DNA of 53,494 nucleotides from Giesbergeria sp. (GCA_023150295.1 JAKLLE010000019.1:1-53494), one strand, 5' to 3'; counted from the first letter of the stretch, positions 27,009 to 36,329 are shown. The notes: a model not told the origin generated them from the sequence alone. Made by a program: numbers and translations.

Positions 27009-27947
27009 CTATACCTTGGTAAGCCAGTGGGCGTATTTCGGGTTGCGTCCGTTGACGATGTCAAAGAACGCGCTCTGGATTTTTTCGGTGATGGGGCCGC
27101 GGCTGCCCGCGCCGATTTCGATGCGATCGAGTTCACGGATGGGCGTGACCTCGGCCGCCGTGCCGGTGAAGAAGGCCTCGTCGGCGATGTACACCTCGTC
27201 GCGCGTGATGCGCTTTTGCACGATCTCCAGGCCCAGATCCTTGGCGATGTGAAACACCGTGTTGCGCGTGATGCCGTTGAGCGCACCGGCCGACAGGTCG
27301 GGCGTGTAGATCACACCGTTCTTGATGACAAACAGGTTCTCGCCAGCGCCTTCGGACACGAAGCCTGCGCTGTCGAGCAGCAGCGCTTCGTCGTAGCCCT
27401 CGTCCGTGGCTTCCATGTTGGCCAGGATGGAGTTGGTGTAGTTGCTCACCGCCTTGGCCTGCGTCATGGTGATGTTGACGTGGTGGCGCGTGTAGCTGCT
27501 GGTCTTGACGCGGATGCCGCGCTTCATGCCTTCCTCGCCCAGGTAGGCGCCCCAGGCCCAGGCGGCCACCATCAAGTGGATGGTGTTGCCCTTGGGCGAG
27601 ACACCCAGCTTCTTGTCGCCGATCCAAGTCAGGGGGCGCAGGTAGCAGGATTCCAGGTTGTTGGCACGCACCACGGCCTTTTGCGCTTCGTTGACCTCGT
27701 CCATGGTGAACGGGATCTTCATGCGCAGGATCTTGGCGCTGTTGAACAGGCGCTCGGTGTGCTCCTGCAGGCGGAAGATGGCGGTGCCGTTCACCGTGTT
27801 GTAGGCCCGCACACCCTCAAAGGCGCCGCAGCCGTAGTGCAGCGTGTGGGTCAGCACGTGGATCTTGGCGTCGCGCCAATCGACCATCTGGCCGTCCATC
27901 CAGATCTTGCCGTCACGGTCGGCCATCGAGGGAACTACGGGGCTCAT
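27009..27947 (-). CDS. ilvE: Branched-chain amino-acid aminotransferase
   Basis: This 312-residue class IV PLP enzyme interconverts Leu, Ile and Val with their 2-oxo acids. It shows the class IV start WMDGQMVDWRDAKIHVLTHTLHYG, the PLP-lysine region MTQAKAVSNYTNSILA (Lys about 162), GYDEALLLDSAGFVSEGAGENLF, and TRDEVYIADEAFFTGTAAEVTPI. AAAGGA 5 nt upstream supports the ATG at 27947. Length and motifs are normal. It lies between radA and LPS genes on the minus strand. Confidence 0.96.
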   Translation of the reverse strand: MSPVVPSMADRDGKIWMDGQMVDWRDAKIHVLTHTLHYGCGAFEGVRAYNTVNGTAIFRLQEHTERLFNSAKILRMKIPFTMDEVNEAQKAVVRANNLESCYLRPLTWIGDKKLGVSPKGNTIHLMVAAWAWGAYLGEEGMKRGIRVKTSSYTRHHVNITMTQAKAVSNYTNSILANMEATDEGYDEALLLDSAGFVSEGAGENLFVIKNGVIYTPDLSAGALNGITRNTVFHIAKDLGLEIVQKRITRDEVYIADEAFFTGTAAEVTPIRELDRIEIGAGSRGPITEKIQSAFFDIVNGRNPKYAHWLTKV

Positions 27948-28042
27948 GGGAATCCTTTGCTTGCGTTTTCGCGGATACCGGGATTTTAAGGGGCGACCAG
28001 CCCTCGCCAGGACGCCCGCTGACGGGCAGCTTGCGACGCGGC

Positions 28043-29422
28043 TCAGCCCAAGCCGCGCACCACGGACATGGCTTCCTCGATGCGTTCCACGGCGTGGATC
28101 TCCAGCCCTTCGATAGGCTGGCGCGGTGCGTTGGCCTTGGGGATCACTGCCACGGTGAACCCCAGCTTGGCGGCCTCGCGCAAGCGCTCCTGGCCACGGG
28201 GCGCAGGACGCACCTCGCCCGCCAGGCCCACTTCGCCAAATGCAATGAAACCTTTGGGCAGCGCCCGGCTGCGCAGGCTGGAGGTGATCGCCAGCATCAC
28301 CGCCAGATCGGCTGCAGGCTCACTGATGCGAACCCCGCCCACGGCGTTGACGAACACATCCTGGTCGGCACAGGCTACGCCCGCATGGCGGTGCAGCACC
28401 GCCAGCAGCATGGCCAGGCGGTCGCGCTCCAGTCCCACCGACAGGCGTCGGGGCGAGGGGCCGCCACCATCGACCAGTGCCTGGATCTCCACCAGCAGCG
28501 GGCGCGTCCCCTCCAGCGTGACCAGTACGCAACTGCCCGGAACGGGTTCGCTGTGTTGGCTCAGAAAGATCGCGCTGGGGTTGCTCACACCGCGCAAGCC
28601 ACGCTCGGTCATGGCGAACACACCGATTTCGTTGACTGCGCCAAATCGGTTCTTGATGGCGCGCACCAGTCGGAAGTTGGAATGCGTGTCGCCCTCGAAG
28701 TACAGCACCGTGTCCACCATGTGCTCCAGCACGCGCGGCCCGGCCAGCGCGCCCTCCTTGGTCACATGGCCCACCAGCACCATGGCCACGCCGGTGGATT
28801 TGGCCGCACGCGTGAGGTGCGCCGCGCATTCGCGCACCTGGGCCACCGACCCTGGCGCCGACGCCAGTTGGTCGGAGTAGATGGTCTGGATCGAGTCGAT
28901 CACCGCCACTGCGGGCTGAACCGCCTCCACGGTGGCGAGGATCTTTTCCAGTTGGGTTTCCGCCAGCACCTGCACCTGGCTGTGCTCCAGCCCCAGGCGG
29001 CGCGAGCGCAGCGCCACCTGGGCACCACTTTCCTCACCCGTCACATACAAGGTGGGCAGGCCCGCGTGTTGCAGTGCGTCCAGCGCCTGCAGCAGCAGGG
29101 TGGATTTGCCGATGCCCGGATCCCCCCCCATCAGCACCACACCGCCCTCCACGATGCCGCCACCCAGCACCCGGTCCAGCTCGTCGATGCCGCTGGCCGC
29201 TCGGGCGACATCGGATGCTTCGATGGCCGACAGCGGCGTCACCGGCTGCGCTGCATTCAACGCATGGGACGTGCCTTGCCCATACCGATTGCGTGCAGCA
29301 GCGGGCTCCGCCAGTGCCTCAGTGAGGGTATTCCAGGCCCGGCAGTGCGGGCACTGACCGAGCCACTTGGGCGTGGTTCCACCGCATTCGGCACAAGTGA
29401 AGAGCGTTTTGTCTCGGGACAT
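28043..29422 (-). CDS. radA: DNA repair protein RadA
   Basis: This 459-residue RecA-like helicase/branch-migration protein acts in recombination. It has an N-terminal C4 zinc finger (CAECGG...CPHC, residues 10-28), Walker A GGDPGIGKST (about 99), Walker B VAVIDSIQT, the RadA-specific KNRFG motif, and a C-terminal Lon-like domain (DVFVNAVGGVRISEPAADLAV). The length is standard. Two small hairpins lie upstream at 29467-29520, and no clear Shine-Dalgarno precedes the ATG. Confidence 0.96.
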   Translation of the reverse strand: MSRDKTLFTCAECGGTTPKWLGQCPHCRAWNTLTEALAEPAAARNRYGQGTSHALNAAQPVTPLSAIEASDVARAASGIDELDRVLGGGIVEGGVVLMGGDPGIGKSTLLLQALDALQHAGLPTLYVTGEESGAQVALRSRRLGLEHSQVQVLAETQLEKILATVEAVQPAVAVIDSIQTIYSDQLASAPGSVAQVRECAAHLTRAAKSTGVAMVLVGHVTKEGALAGPRVLEHMVDTVLYFEGDTHSNFRLVRAIKNRFGAVNEIGVFAMTERGLRGVSNPSAIFLSQHSEPVPGSCVLVTLEGTRPLLVEIQALVDGGGPSPRRLSVGLERDRLAMLLAVLHRHAGVACADQDVFVNAVGGVRISEPAADLAVMLAITSSLRSRALPKGFIAFGEVGLAGEVRPAPRGQERLREAAKLGFTVAVIPKANAPRQPIEGLEIHAVERIEEAMSVVRGLG

Positions 29423-29497
29423 GGGAGCGGGCTGGAGCTAGGCAGCCGACTATAGCGGCAGCCGACGCCCCACCAAGTTGGGGCTCCAGAAACGACA

Positions 29498-29520
29498 CAG
29501 CCCGTCACGCGGACGGGCTG
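29498..29520 (-). terminator. Hairpin downstream of small ORF, upstream of radA
   Basis: CAGCCCGTC (29498-29506) pairs perfectly with GACGGGCTG (29512-29520) around a 5-nt loop. On the minus strand it lies 22 nt after the stop of the small ORF at 29543. No T-tract follows. A second short inverted repeat (GCCCCA / TGGGGC, 29467-29484) is adjacent. Together they probably insulate radA from upstream transcription. Confidence 0.5.
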
Positions 29521-29542
29521 CGGAGGACGGAGGGCCAGACAC

Positions 29543-29671
29543 TCAGGCGGCCGTGAGCCAATACCCCGAATTGAACGGACTGCTCATGCGCAGTGCCATG
29601 GGGGAGATGTCCACCAGCTTGTCGGTGGGCATCTTCTCGGCGCAATCGCCGCCGATGTCGATGCCCTGCAC
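29543..29671 (-). CDS. Possible small ORF or gene remnant, unknown
   Basis: I do not recognise this. From GTG 29671 it encodes 42 residues containing GIDIGGDCAEKMPTDKLVDI and ending SSPFNSGYWLTAA. The reason to keep it is codon usage: almost every third position is G or C, as in the real genes here, and the frame ends just before a hairpin. There is no Shine-Dalgarno, and upstream the frame overlaps the barstar gene with poor codon usage. It may be a short real gene or the 3' remnant of a lost one. The rest of the 29423-29733 gap holds only hairpins. Confidence 0.35.
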   Translation of the reverse strand: MQGIDIGGDCAEKMPTDKLVDISPMALRMSSPFNSGYWLTAA

Positions 29672-29699
29672 TGCGCTGGGATTCGACGGGGCCTCGCTG

Positions 29700-29734
29700 G
29701 CCCGTTCTGCTTGGCCGGTGGTTGCAGAACGGGC
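29700..29734 (-). terminator. Hairpin at the end of the barstar-like gene
   Basis: An 11-bp perfect stem (29700-29710 with 29724-29734) overlaps the last base of the barstar stop codon. No run of Ts follows on the minus strand, so it is a weak terminator or a 3'-end stabiliser. Confidence 0.5.
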
Positions 29735-30159
29735 TACAGAAAAGAATAGAAACAGCGGAACGGTATCTTGCGATCGGCCCAGTAATCCGCCGCATCGCGG
29801 AACACGTCCAGCAACTGCTCGCGGGCTTCCTTGTCGAACTTGGCGGTGGCGGGGATCTGCTCCAGCACCACAATGAAGCCCGGCTGGGGGCCCGATTTGT
29901 GCAGCGGGTCGGTCAGGCAATCGGACAGCGCGTCGAAGTTTTTCCCGAAATGCGCGGGAAAGGTGAACTGCTGTGCGATCAGATCCAGCACATCCTGCTT
30001 GGACTGGGCATGCGCCAGGTTGGCATAGAGAAAATGCTGTCCCAGCCGCGCCGCGGCGTCCTGCAGGTCGTGCACACGGAAGGCACGGATCGACTGCACG
30101 ATGTTGGGGCGTACACCGCGCAGAGGGTTTTCCTGGTCTTTACGAAGTGGTGTGTCCAT
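29734..30159 (-). CDS. Barstar-family ribonuclease inhibitor
   Basis: This 141-residue cytoplasmic protein has the barstar core: the strand/helix segments ARLGQHFLYANLAHAQSKQDVLDLIAQQF, FPAHFGKNFDALSDCLTD (the inhibitor helix with the conserved Asn-Asp-Ala-Leu pattern) and GFIVVLEQI. It most likely binds and blocks the secreted RNase encoded immediately upstream on the same strand. ATG 30159 gives a compact barstar; the frame stays open 32 codons further. The gap to the RNase gene is 126 nt, long enough for a separate promoter to guarantee immunity. Confidence 0.88.
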   Translation of the reverse strand: MDTPLRKDQENPLRGVRPNIVQSIRAFRVHDLQDAAARLGQHFLYANLAHAQSKQDVLDLIAQQFTFPAHFGKNFDALSDCLTDPLHKSGPQPGFIVVLEQIPATAKFDKEAREQLLDVFRDAADYWADRKIPFRCFYSFL

Positions 30160-30285
30160 CTCCGCTACTCTTTCTTTGAAGTCCAAACAATGGCACCCGG
30201 GGTGATCAATGCAAGTCCCCGGGAGACTGTGGCTAGGCCAAGGATCCCCACGCACGGTGCGGGCGGGCTCGCTGGGTGCGGGGGT

Positions 30286-30693
30286 TCATTCGACAATTTC
30301 GCGAAAACTGGCGTAGTGGTCGCTGGTGTAGTAGCAGGCGTCCGGCGTCCGGGGCTGCAGGCCACCACACACAATGCGCCGGGCGCCCCGGTTGCGCGCG
30401 CCAGGCGTTCTGACGGTGTACTCGCGGTAGTAGCCGCGTTTGTGCTGAGGCAGCAACCTTTCGCGGTTGCCAAAGACCGTGCCATCCTTGTCGTAAGGAA
30501 AGGGCCCGCCCTGGCGGATCAGCGCGTAGGTTTGGCGGCCCTGTTGCGGCAGCTGATCGATGCGGATGGTTTCCAGGCCGCCGGTGGACGGCTGGTTGCG
30601 CGCCATGCCGGTCGAGGGCACGAACGCACAGGCAACACCCAATATCAACGCAGCGACAACCTTGTGCGTCCCGCTGGACCAAGCCTTCAGCAT
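30286..30693 (-). CDS. Secreted guanyl-specific ribonuclease (RNase Sa / barnase superfamily)
   Basis: This 135-residue extracellular RNase has a signal peptide (1-31, ending GMA) and the microbial RNase N1/T1 core. Conserved stretches are LPQQGRQTYALIRQGGPFPY, FGNRERLLP, YYREYTVRTPGA and CYYTSDHYASFREI. The expected catalytic residues are present: Glu91 (YYREY), an arginine at 105/106 (GARRIVCG) and His126 (SDHY). Cys109 and Cys120 could form a disulfide. ATG 30693 is preceded by AAAGGT at about 8 nt. It pairs with the barstar-like gene downstream as toxin and immunity protein. Confidence 0.9.
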   Translation of the reverse strand: MLKAWSSGTHKVVAALILGVACAFVPSTGMARNQPSTGGLETIRIDQLPQQGRQTYALIRQGGPFPYDKDGTVFGNRERLLPQHKRGYYREYTVRTPGARNRGARRIVCGGLQPRTPDACYYTSDHYASFREIVE

Positions 30694-30834
30694 CAATAGA
30701 CACCTTTCAGAAACTACGGGTTAACCCGAAATTTCGAGGCATAAGTGTGACCGAAGACCCCGAAAAAAGCAAGCGTTTGCCCATTCTTTAGGCACGCCTA
30801 CCGGTCACCGAGTGCGCCCGGTAGTTAGCGCTTG

Positions 30835-33168
30835 CTATCCATTTTCTGCGTGGCGTTGCGCATTGGCGTCTGCCACAGTGATGGCTGTCATGTTGACGAT
30901 GCGGCGCACGGTGGCGCTGGCCGTCAGGATGTGCACCGGCTGTGCCGCGCCCAGCAGCACCGGGCCGATGGCGATGTTGCCGCCCGCCGCCGTCTTGAGC
31001 AGGTTGTAGGAGATGTTGGCGGCATCGATGTTGGGCATCACCAGCAGGTTGGCGTCACCCAGCAGCGTGCTGTGCGGCATGAGTGCAGCGCGCGCAGCAC
31101 CACTCAAAGCCACGTCACCGTGCATTTCGCCGTCCACTTCCATCCAGGGGGCCTGCACGCGCAAAAGCTCCAGCGTCTCGCGCATCTTCACGGCGCTGGG
31201 CTGCGAACTGCTGCCGTAGTTGGAGTGCGACAGCAAGGCCACCTTGGGCTTGATGCCAAAGCGCAGCAGCTCTTCGGCGGCCATCATGGTGATCTCTGCC
31301 AGCTGCTCCGCTGTGGGGTCGTAGTTGACATGGGTATCCACCAGGAACACCTGACGATCCGGCAGCAGCAGCCCGTTCATGCAGGCGTAGATATGCGCCC
31401 CGGCGCGGCGGCCGATGACCTGGTCGATGTAGGTCAGGTGGTGCGCGGTGTGCCCCCAGGTACCGCAGATCAGGCCATCGACTTCGCCCTTGTGCAGCAG
31501 CATGCTGCCGATCAGGGTCAGGCGCCGCCGCAGCTCGATCTTGGCGATGGGCTCGGTGATGCCCTTGCGCGCAGTCATGCGGTGGTAGGTCTGCCAGAAG
31601 TCGCGGTAGCGGTGGTCCTGCTCGACGTTGACGACGTCGTAGTCGCGCCCTTCCTGCAGGCGCAGGCCGAACTTTTCGATGCGCTGCGCAATAACGTTCG
31701 GGCGGCCGATGAGCGTGGGACGTGCCACCCGCTCATCCACCACGATCTGCGCCGCACGCAGCACGCGTTCTTCTTCACCCTCGGCATAGGCCACCCGCTT
31801 CTTGGCTGCTCGCTTGGCCGCCAGGAAGATGGGTTTCATCAGCGTGCCCGAGGCATAGACAAAGCTCTGGAGCTGGTCGCGGTACGCATCCATGTCGGGC
31901 ACGGGGCGCAGCGCCACGCCGCTGTCGGCCGCCGCCTGCGCCACGGCGGGCGCGATCTTCATCATCAGTCGGGGGTCGAAGGGTTTGGGAATCAGGTATT
32001 CGGGCCCGAAGGACAGCTTTTCTCCCACATAGGCCGCCGCCACCACCTCACTTTGCTCGGCCTGGGCCAGCTCGGAAATGGCGTGCACGGCGGCGATTTC
32101 CATCTCCAGCGTGATGGTCGTGGCGCCGCTGTCCAGTGCCCCCCGGAAGATGTAGGGGAAGCACAGGACGTTGTTGACCTGGTTCGGGTAGTCGGTGCGG
32201 CCCGTGGCGATGATGGCATCGTCGCGCACCGCCTTCACGTCTTCGGGCTGAATTTCGGGGTTGGGGTTGGCCAGGGCAAAAATCAGCGGGCGCGCCGCCA
32301 TCTTGGCCACCATGTCCTTCTTGAGCACGCCTCCGGCAGACAGACCCAGAAACACGTCCGCGCCCTCGATCACCTCGCTGAGGGTGCGCGCACTGGTCTT
32401 TTGCACGAACTGCGCCTTGTCCTCGTCCATCAGCTCGGTGCGCCCTTCATAGACGACACCGGCCAAGTCGGTCACCCAGATGTTCTCGCGCGGGATGCCC
32501 AGCTTGACCAGCAGCCCCAGGCAGGCCAGGGCGGCGGCACCGGCCCCGGAGGTGACCAGCTTGATCTGTTTGGGATCCTTGCCCGCAACCTTGAGGCCGT
32601 TGAGAATGGCCGCCCCGACCACGATGGCCGTGCCATGCTGGTCGTCGTGGAAGACGGGAATCTTCATGCGCTCGCGCAGCTTGCGCTCAATGTAGAAGCA
32701 GTCGGGCGCCTTGATGTCTTCCAGGTTGATGCCACCAAAGGTGGGCTCCATGGCGGCAATGATCTCGACCAGCTTGTCCGGGTCCTTTTCGTTGATCTCG
32801 ATGTCGAACACGTCGATGCCAGAGAACTTCTTGAACAGAACGCCCTTGCCTTCCATCACCGGCTTGCCTGCCAGGGGGCCTATGTCGCCCAGGCCCAGCA
32901 CGGCGGTGCCGTTGGTCACCACGCCCACCAGGTTGCCCCGGCTGGTGTAACGGAAGGCGGCGTTGGGGTCTTTGACGATTTCTTCGCAGGGTGCGGCTAC
33001 GCCGGGCGAATAGGCCAGTGCCAGGTCGTGCTGGTTGACCATCTGCTTGGTGGCCGCTATGGCCACTTTGCCGGGTTTGGGGAACTCGTGGTATTCGAGT
33101 GCGGCCTTGCGCAGCAGGGCGCGCTTGTCGGGATTGCTGGTGGGTTGGGCCGGTGCGTGGTCGGGCAT
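30835..33168 (-). CDS. maeB: NADP-dependent malic enzyme with C-terminal phosphotransacetylase-like domain
   Basis: This 777-residue enzyme decarboxylates malate to pyruvate, making NADPH. The N-terminal malic domain has [14 protein letters not shown] and [13 protein letters not shown], and the NAD(P)-binding domain has [17 protein letters not shown] (about 195-211). From about residue 435 a phosphotransacetylase-like domain follows, as in the large MaeB form, where it acts in acetyl-CoA control. The length matches (about 760). It is read away from mmsA, with palindromes in the upstream gap. A 7-bp inverted repeat (30798-30804 with 30818-30824) lies after its stop. Confidence 0.95.
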   Translation of the reverse strand: MPDHAPAQPTSNPDKRALLRKAALEYHEFPKPGKVAIAATKQMVNQHDLALAYSPGVAAPCEEIVKDPNAAFRYTSRGNLVGVVTNGTAVLGLGDIGPLAGKPVMEGKGVLFKKFSGIDVFDIEINEKDPDKLVEIIAAMEPTFGGINLEDIKAPDCFYIERKLRERMKIPVFHDDQHGTAIVVGAAILNGLKVAGKDPKQIKLVTSGAGAAALACLGLLVKLGIPRENIWVTDLAGVVYEGRTELMDEDKAQFVQKTSARTLSEVIEGADVFLGLSAGGVLKKDMVAKMAARPLIFALANPNPEIQPEDVKAVRDDAIIATGRTDYPNQVNNVLCFPYIFRGALDSGATTITLEMEIAAVHAISELAQAEQSEVVAAAYVGEKLSFGPEYLIPKPFDPRLMMKIAPAVAQAAADSGVALRPVPDMDAYRDQLQSFVYASGTLMKPIFLAAKRAAKKRVAYAEGEEERVLRAAQIVVDERVARPTLIGRPNVIAQRIEKFGLRLQEGRDYDVVNVEQDHRYRDFWQTYHRMTARKGITEPIAKIELRRRLTLIGSMLLHKGEVDGLICGTWGHTAHHLTYIDQVIGRRAGAHIYACMNGLLLPDRQVFLVDTHVNYDPTAEQLAEITMMAAEELLRFGIKPKVALLSHSNYGSSSQPSAVKMRETLELLRVQAPWMEVDGEMHGDVALSGAARAALMPHSTLLGDANLLVMPNIDAANISYNLLKTAAGGNIAIGPVLLGAAQPVHILTASATVRRIVNMTAITVADANAQRHAENG

Positions 33169-33311
33169 GGATGTCTCCGGTGTGCGGTCCCGCGCCAGCC
33201 AACAAGGGGCGCGGACGGCCGACCTGGGTCAGGGGTGGGCCGATTGTAGGTTGCGTTCCGTAACCTGCGCGCAGAACAACCCGCCCGCAGGGACATCGCC
33301 ATTGTGACGTA

Positions 33312-33356
33312 ATTTCATGAAATGTGATTTCGCCTAATGAAATCACATGTTTTTTT
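33312..33356. promoter_or_regulatory. Nested palindromes with T-tract between maeB and mmsA
   Basis: ATTTCATGAAAT (33312-33323) is a perfect 12-bp palindrome. It is followed by a perfect 10-bp stem, 33322-33331 with 33339-33348 (loop GCCTAAT), then GTTTTTTT on the plus strand. No plus-strand gene ends here, so a plus terminator would only stop antisense transcription into mmsA. The AT-rich symmetric arms sit in the maeB upstream region and could be an operator. The rest of 33169-33377 shows nothing else. Confidence 0.5.
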
Positions 33357-33377
33357 GGCCTGCTGCGCGGCAGGAGT

Positions 33378-34895
33378 TCAACGGCTGCTCGGGAAGCTGA
33401 ACACCGCACCCTCGCGCACGCCCGCCGAGGGCCAGCGCTGCGTGATGGTCTTGCGCTTGGTGTAAAAGCGCACCGCATCGGGCCCGTAGGCGTGCAGGTC
33501 GCCGAACAGGCTGCGCTTCCAGCCGCCGAACGAGTGGTAGGCCACGGGCACGGGCAGGGGCACGTTCACGCCCACCATGCCGACCTGAATGTGGTCGGTG
33601 AAGTAGCGCGCGGCTTCGCCGTCGCGCGTGAAGATGCAGGTGCCGTTGCCGTATTCGTGGTCGTTGATGAGCTGCATGGCCTCCTGCAGCGTCTTCACGC
33701 GCACCACGCCGAGCACGGGGCCGAAGATTTCTTCCTGGTAGATCTTCATGCCGGGTTTCACGTTGTCGAACAGACAGGCGCCCAAAAAGTAGCCTTCCTC
33801 ATGCCCGGCCACCTTCACGCCACGGCCATCCACCACCAGCGTGGCACCCTCCTGCACACCGCTGTCCACATAGGCCTTCACCTTTTCAAAGTGCGGCTTG
33901 GTGACCAGCGGGCCCATGTCGTTGCTGTTGTCGGTGCCCGGGCCGACCTTAATCTTGGCGATCTCGACTTTCAGACCCGCCACCACGGCATCGCCCACCT
34001 CGTCGCCCACGGCCACCAGCAGCGGGATAGCCATGCAGCGCTCGCCGCACGATCCGTATGCCGCGCCCATGAGCGCGCTCACGGCGTTGGCCACATCGGC
34101 GTCGGGCATCAGCACTGCGTGGTTCTTGGCGCCGCCCAGGGCCTGCACGCGCTTAGCCTGGCGACAGCCTTCGGCATAGATGTATTCGGCGATGGGGGTG
34201 GAGCCCACAAAGCTCACGGCCTTGATGCGGGGGTCTTGCAGCAAGGTGTCCACGGCCAGCTTGTCGCCGTTGACCACGTTGAGCACGCCCGGTGGCAGGC
34301 CCGCCTCCAGCGCCAGCTGGGCGATGAACAAGGTGGAAGAAGGGTCGCGCTCCGAAGGCTTGAGCACAAAGGTGTTGCCACAGGCCACGGCCATGGGCCA
34401 CATCCACAGCGGCACCATGGCCGGGAAGTTGAAGGGTGTGATGCCCGCCGTGACGCCCAGCGCCTGAAACTCGCTCCAGCTGTCGATGCCGGGGCCCACA
34501 TTGCGGCTGTGCTCACCCTTGAGCAGCTCGGGCGCGTAGCTCGCGTATTCCACGTTCTCAATGCCGCGCTGCAGCTCACCGTGCGCGTCGGCCAGCACCT
34601 TGCCGTGTTCGGCGGTGATCAGGGCGGCGATTTGGTCGGCGTTTTCTTCGAGCAGCACTTTGAGCTTGCTCATCACGCGCGCGCGCTTCAAAGGCGGCGT
34701 GTTGCGCCAGGCGGGAAAGGCGGCCTCGGCGGAGGCGATGGCCGCCTCGACGGTGGCCTGGCTCGCCAGCGCCACGCTGGTGGTCGATTGGCCGGTGGCG
34801 GGGTTGAACACGGGCTGGGTGCGCTCCGCGTCGGCAAAGATCTGGCCGTCGATCAGGTGGCCGACGGTGGTGGTGACGTTCTTGTCGTGGTTCAT
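33378..34895 (-). CDS. mmsA: (Methyl)malonate-semialdehyde dehydrogenase, CoA-acylating
   Basis: This 505-residue aldehyde-dehydrogenase-family enzyme converts malonate or methylmalonate semialdehyde to acetyl- or propionyl-CoA. It shows GITPFNFPAMVPLWMWPMA, the NAD motif VSFVGSTPIAEYIY, GGAKNHAVLMPDAD, and the catalytic cysteine in GSCGERCMAIPLLVAVG. ATG 34895 is chosen over an upstream start because it gives the usual N-terminus and the upstream extension would be read from repeat R4. Following an omega-aminotransferase gene, it fits beta-alanine degradation (BauA then malonate semialdehyde dehydrogenase). Confidence 0.93.
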   Translation of the reverse strand: MNHDKNVTTTVGHLIDGQIFADAERTQPVFNPATGQSTTSVALASQATVEAAIASAEAAFPAWRNTPPLKRARVMSKLKVLLEENADQIAALITAEHGKVLADAHGELQRGIENVEYASYAPELLKGEHSRNVGPGIDSWSEFQALGVTAGITPFNFPAMVPLWMWPMAVACGNTFVLKPSERDPSSTLFIAQLALEAGLPPGVLNVVNGDKLAVDTLLQDPRIKAVSFVGSTPIAEYIYAEGCRQAKRVQALGGAKNHAVLMPDADVANAVSALMGAAYGSCGERCMAIPLLVAVGDEVGDAVVAGLKVEIAKIKVGPGTDNSNDMGPLVTKPHFEKVKAYVDSGVQEGATLVVDGRGVKVAGHEEGYFLGACLFDNVKPGMKIYQEEIFGPVLGVVRVKTLQEAMQLINDHEYGNGTCIFTRDGEAARYFTDHIQVGMVGVNVPLPVPVAYHSFGGWKRSLFGDLHAYGPDAVRFYTKRKTITQRWPSAGVREGAVFSFPSSR

Positions 34896-34906
34896 GGTGA
34901 TTTCAA

Positions 34907-34963
34907 GCAAAAAGTGCTTCCAGCGCTTATCTACCTTGCGCAAGTAGCTATCAAAACAGGAGC
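34907..34963 (+). repeat. Dispersed Comamonadaceae-type repeat, copy R4
   Basis: The copy reads AAAAAGTGCTTCCAGCGCTT, then a short centre and TTGCGCAAGTAGCTATCAAA. It fills the gap between the aminotransferase stop (1 nt away) and the mmsA start, so it lies in the intercistronic message of a two-gene operon, in antisense orientation to it. Confidence 0.7.
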
Positions 34964-34964
34964 A

Positions 34965-36329
34965 TCAAGCCGTTTCTTGCAAGGCGTCGCCCAGGGCGCT
35001 GACCAGGCGGTCGATCTCGGCCTCGGTGCTGATGAACGGCGGCGCGAGCTGGATGGTGTCGCCACCGTAGCGCACATAAAAGCCCTTGTCCCAGCACTTT
35101 ATGGCGATCTCGTAGGGGCGCCTGGCGGGTTCGCCGGGCACGGCAGCGATGGTGATGCCTGCGGCCAGGCCGTAGTTGCGGATGTCGGCCACATGCTTGG
35201 CCCCTTTCAGGCCGTGCACGGCGTTCTCGAAATACGGCGCCAGCGCGCGCGCGCGCCCGGGCATGTCTTCCTTGTGCAGGATGTCGAGCACCGCGTTGCC
35301 CGCCGCGCAGGCCACGGGGTGGGCCGAGTAGGTGTAGCCGTGCGGGAACTCCAGCAGGTACTCGGGGCCGCCCTGCGCCATGAAGGTGTCGTAGATCTCT
35401 TTGCTGGCGATCACGCCGCCCAGGGGCTGCGCGCCGTTGGTCACCTGCTTGGCGAAGTTCAGGATGTCGGGCGTCACGCCAAAGGCCTCGGCCCCGGTCC
35501 AGGTGCCGCAGCGGCCAAAGCCGGTGATCACCTCGTCAAAAATCAGCAGGATGTTGTTCTGCGTGCAGATCTCGCGGATGCGTTCCAGGTAGCCCTTTGG
35601 CGGGATCACCACGCCCGCCGATCCCGAGAAGGGCTCGACGATCAGGGCGGCGATGTTGCTCGCGTCGTGCAGCGCAATCACGTCCAGCAGCTTGTCGGCC
35701 AGCTGGCGGCCACCGTCCTCGGCCATGCCCTTCTGAAAGGTGCCCGCAGGCGGCTGGGTGTGGGGAATGTGGTCGGCCTCGATGCCCTGGCCGAACAGCT
35801 TGCGGTTGCCCACGATGCCGCCCACCGAGATGCCGCCGTAGTTCACGCCGTGGTAGCCCTTCTCGCGGCCAATCAGGCGCGTCTTGGTGCCCTGGCCCTT
35901 GGCGCGCCAGTAGGCGCGCGCCATCTTGAGCGAGGTGTCGGCCGATTCGGAGCCGGAGCCTGTGAAGAACACATAGTCCAGCCCGGCAGGCGTCAGCTCC
36001 TTGAGCTTGTTCGCCAGCGCGAACGAGGCCGGGTGGCCGAACTGGAAGGCGGGCGAATAGTCCAGCGTGGCGGCCGCCTTGCCAATGGCCTCGGCCACTT
36101 CCTTGCGGCCATGGCCCAGGCCCGAGCACCACAGGCCCGAGAGGCCGTCAAATATCTTGCGCCCTTCGGCGTCGGTGTAATAGGCGCCCTCGCCGCTCAC
36201 GATCATGCGCGGCCTGGCCTTGAAGTTGCGGTTGCCGGTGAAGGGCATCCAGTGGGCATCGAGCCAGGCGGCATCCTGCCGCACAGCAGGTGCGGTGGCG
36301 TCGATGGCGGCAAACGGCGGCGTGGTCAT
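34965..36329 (-). CDS. bauA: Omega-amino acid (beta-alanine):pyruvate aminotransferase
   Basis: This 454-residue class III PLP aminotransferase transfers the amino group of beta-alanine or similar omega-amino acids to pyruvate. Conserved segments are WMPFTGNRNFKARPRMIV, GLSGLWCSGLGH, FFTGSGSESADTSLKMARAYWR, GYHGVNYGGISVGGI, LLIFDEVITGFGRCG and FAKQVTNGAQPLGGVIAS (PLP lysine). These match Pseudomonas BauA as I remember it. GGAG 8 nt before ATG 36329 fixes the start; the frame opens 20 codons earlier. The product semialdehyde is the mmsA substrate, and a LysR gene is divergent. Confidence 0.93.
   Translation of the reverse strand: MTTPPFAAIDATAPAVRQDAAWLDAHWMPFTGNRNFKARPRMIVSGEGAYYTDAEGRKIFDGLSGLWCSGLGHGRKEVAEAIGKAAATLDYSPAFQFGHPASFALANKLKELTPAGLDYVFFTGSGSESADTSLKMARAYWRAKGQGTKTRLIGREKGYHGVNYGGISVGGIVGNRKLFGQGIEADHIPHTQPPAGTFQKGMAEDGGRQLADKLLDVIALHDASNIAALIVEPFSGSAGVVIPPKGYLERIREICTQNNILLIFDEVITGFGRCGTWTGAEAFGVTPDILNFAKQVTNGAQPLGGVIASKEIYDTFMAQGGPEYLLEFPHGYTYSAHPVACAAGNAVLDILHKEDMPGRARALAPYFENAVHGLKGAKHVADIRNYGLAAGITIAAVPGEPARRPYEIAIKCWDKGFYVRYGGDTIQLAPPFISTEAEIDRLVSALGDALQETA

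Noticed and set aside
29478-29876. 132-residue plus-strand frame between radA and barstar
   Set aside because: Its codon usage is unlike the real genes, it overlaps the barstar gene and two hairpins, and no family features are visible.
30798-30824. 7-bp inverted repeat after maeB as a terminator
   Set aside because: The stem is short and no T-tract follows on the minus strand; mentioned only with maeB.
34896-34943. 16-residue N-terminal extension of MmsA
   Set aside because: The extension is encoded partly by repeat R4 and is not part of the family; ATG 34895 gives the normal start.
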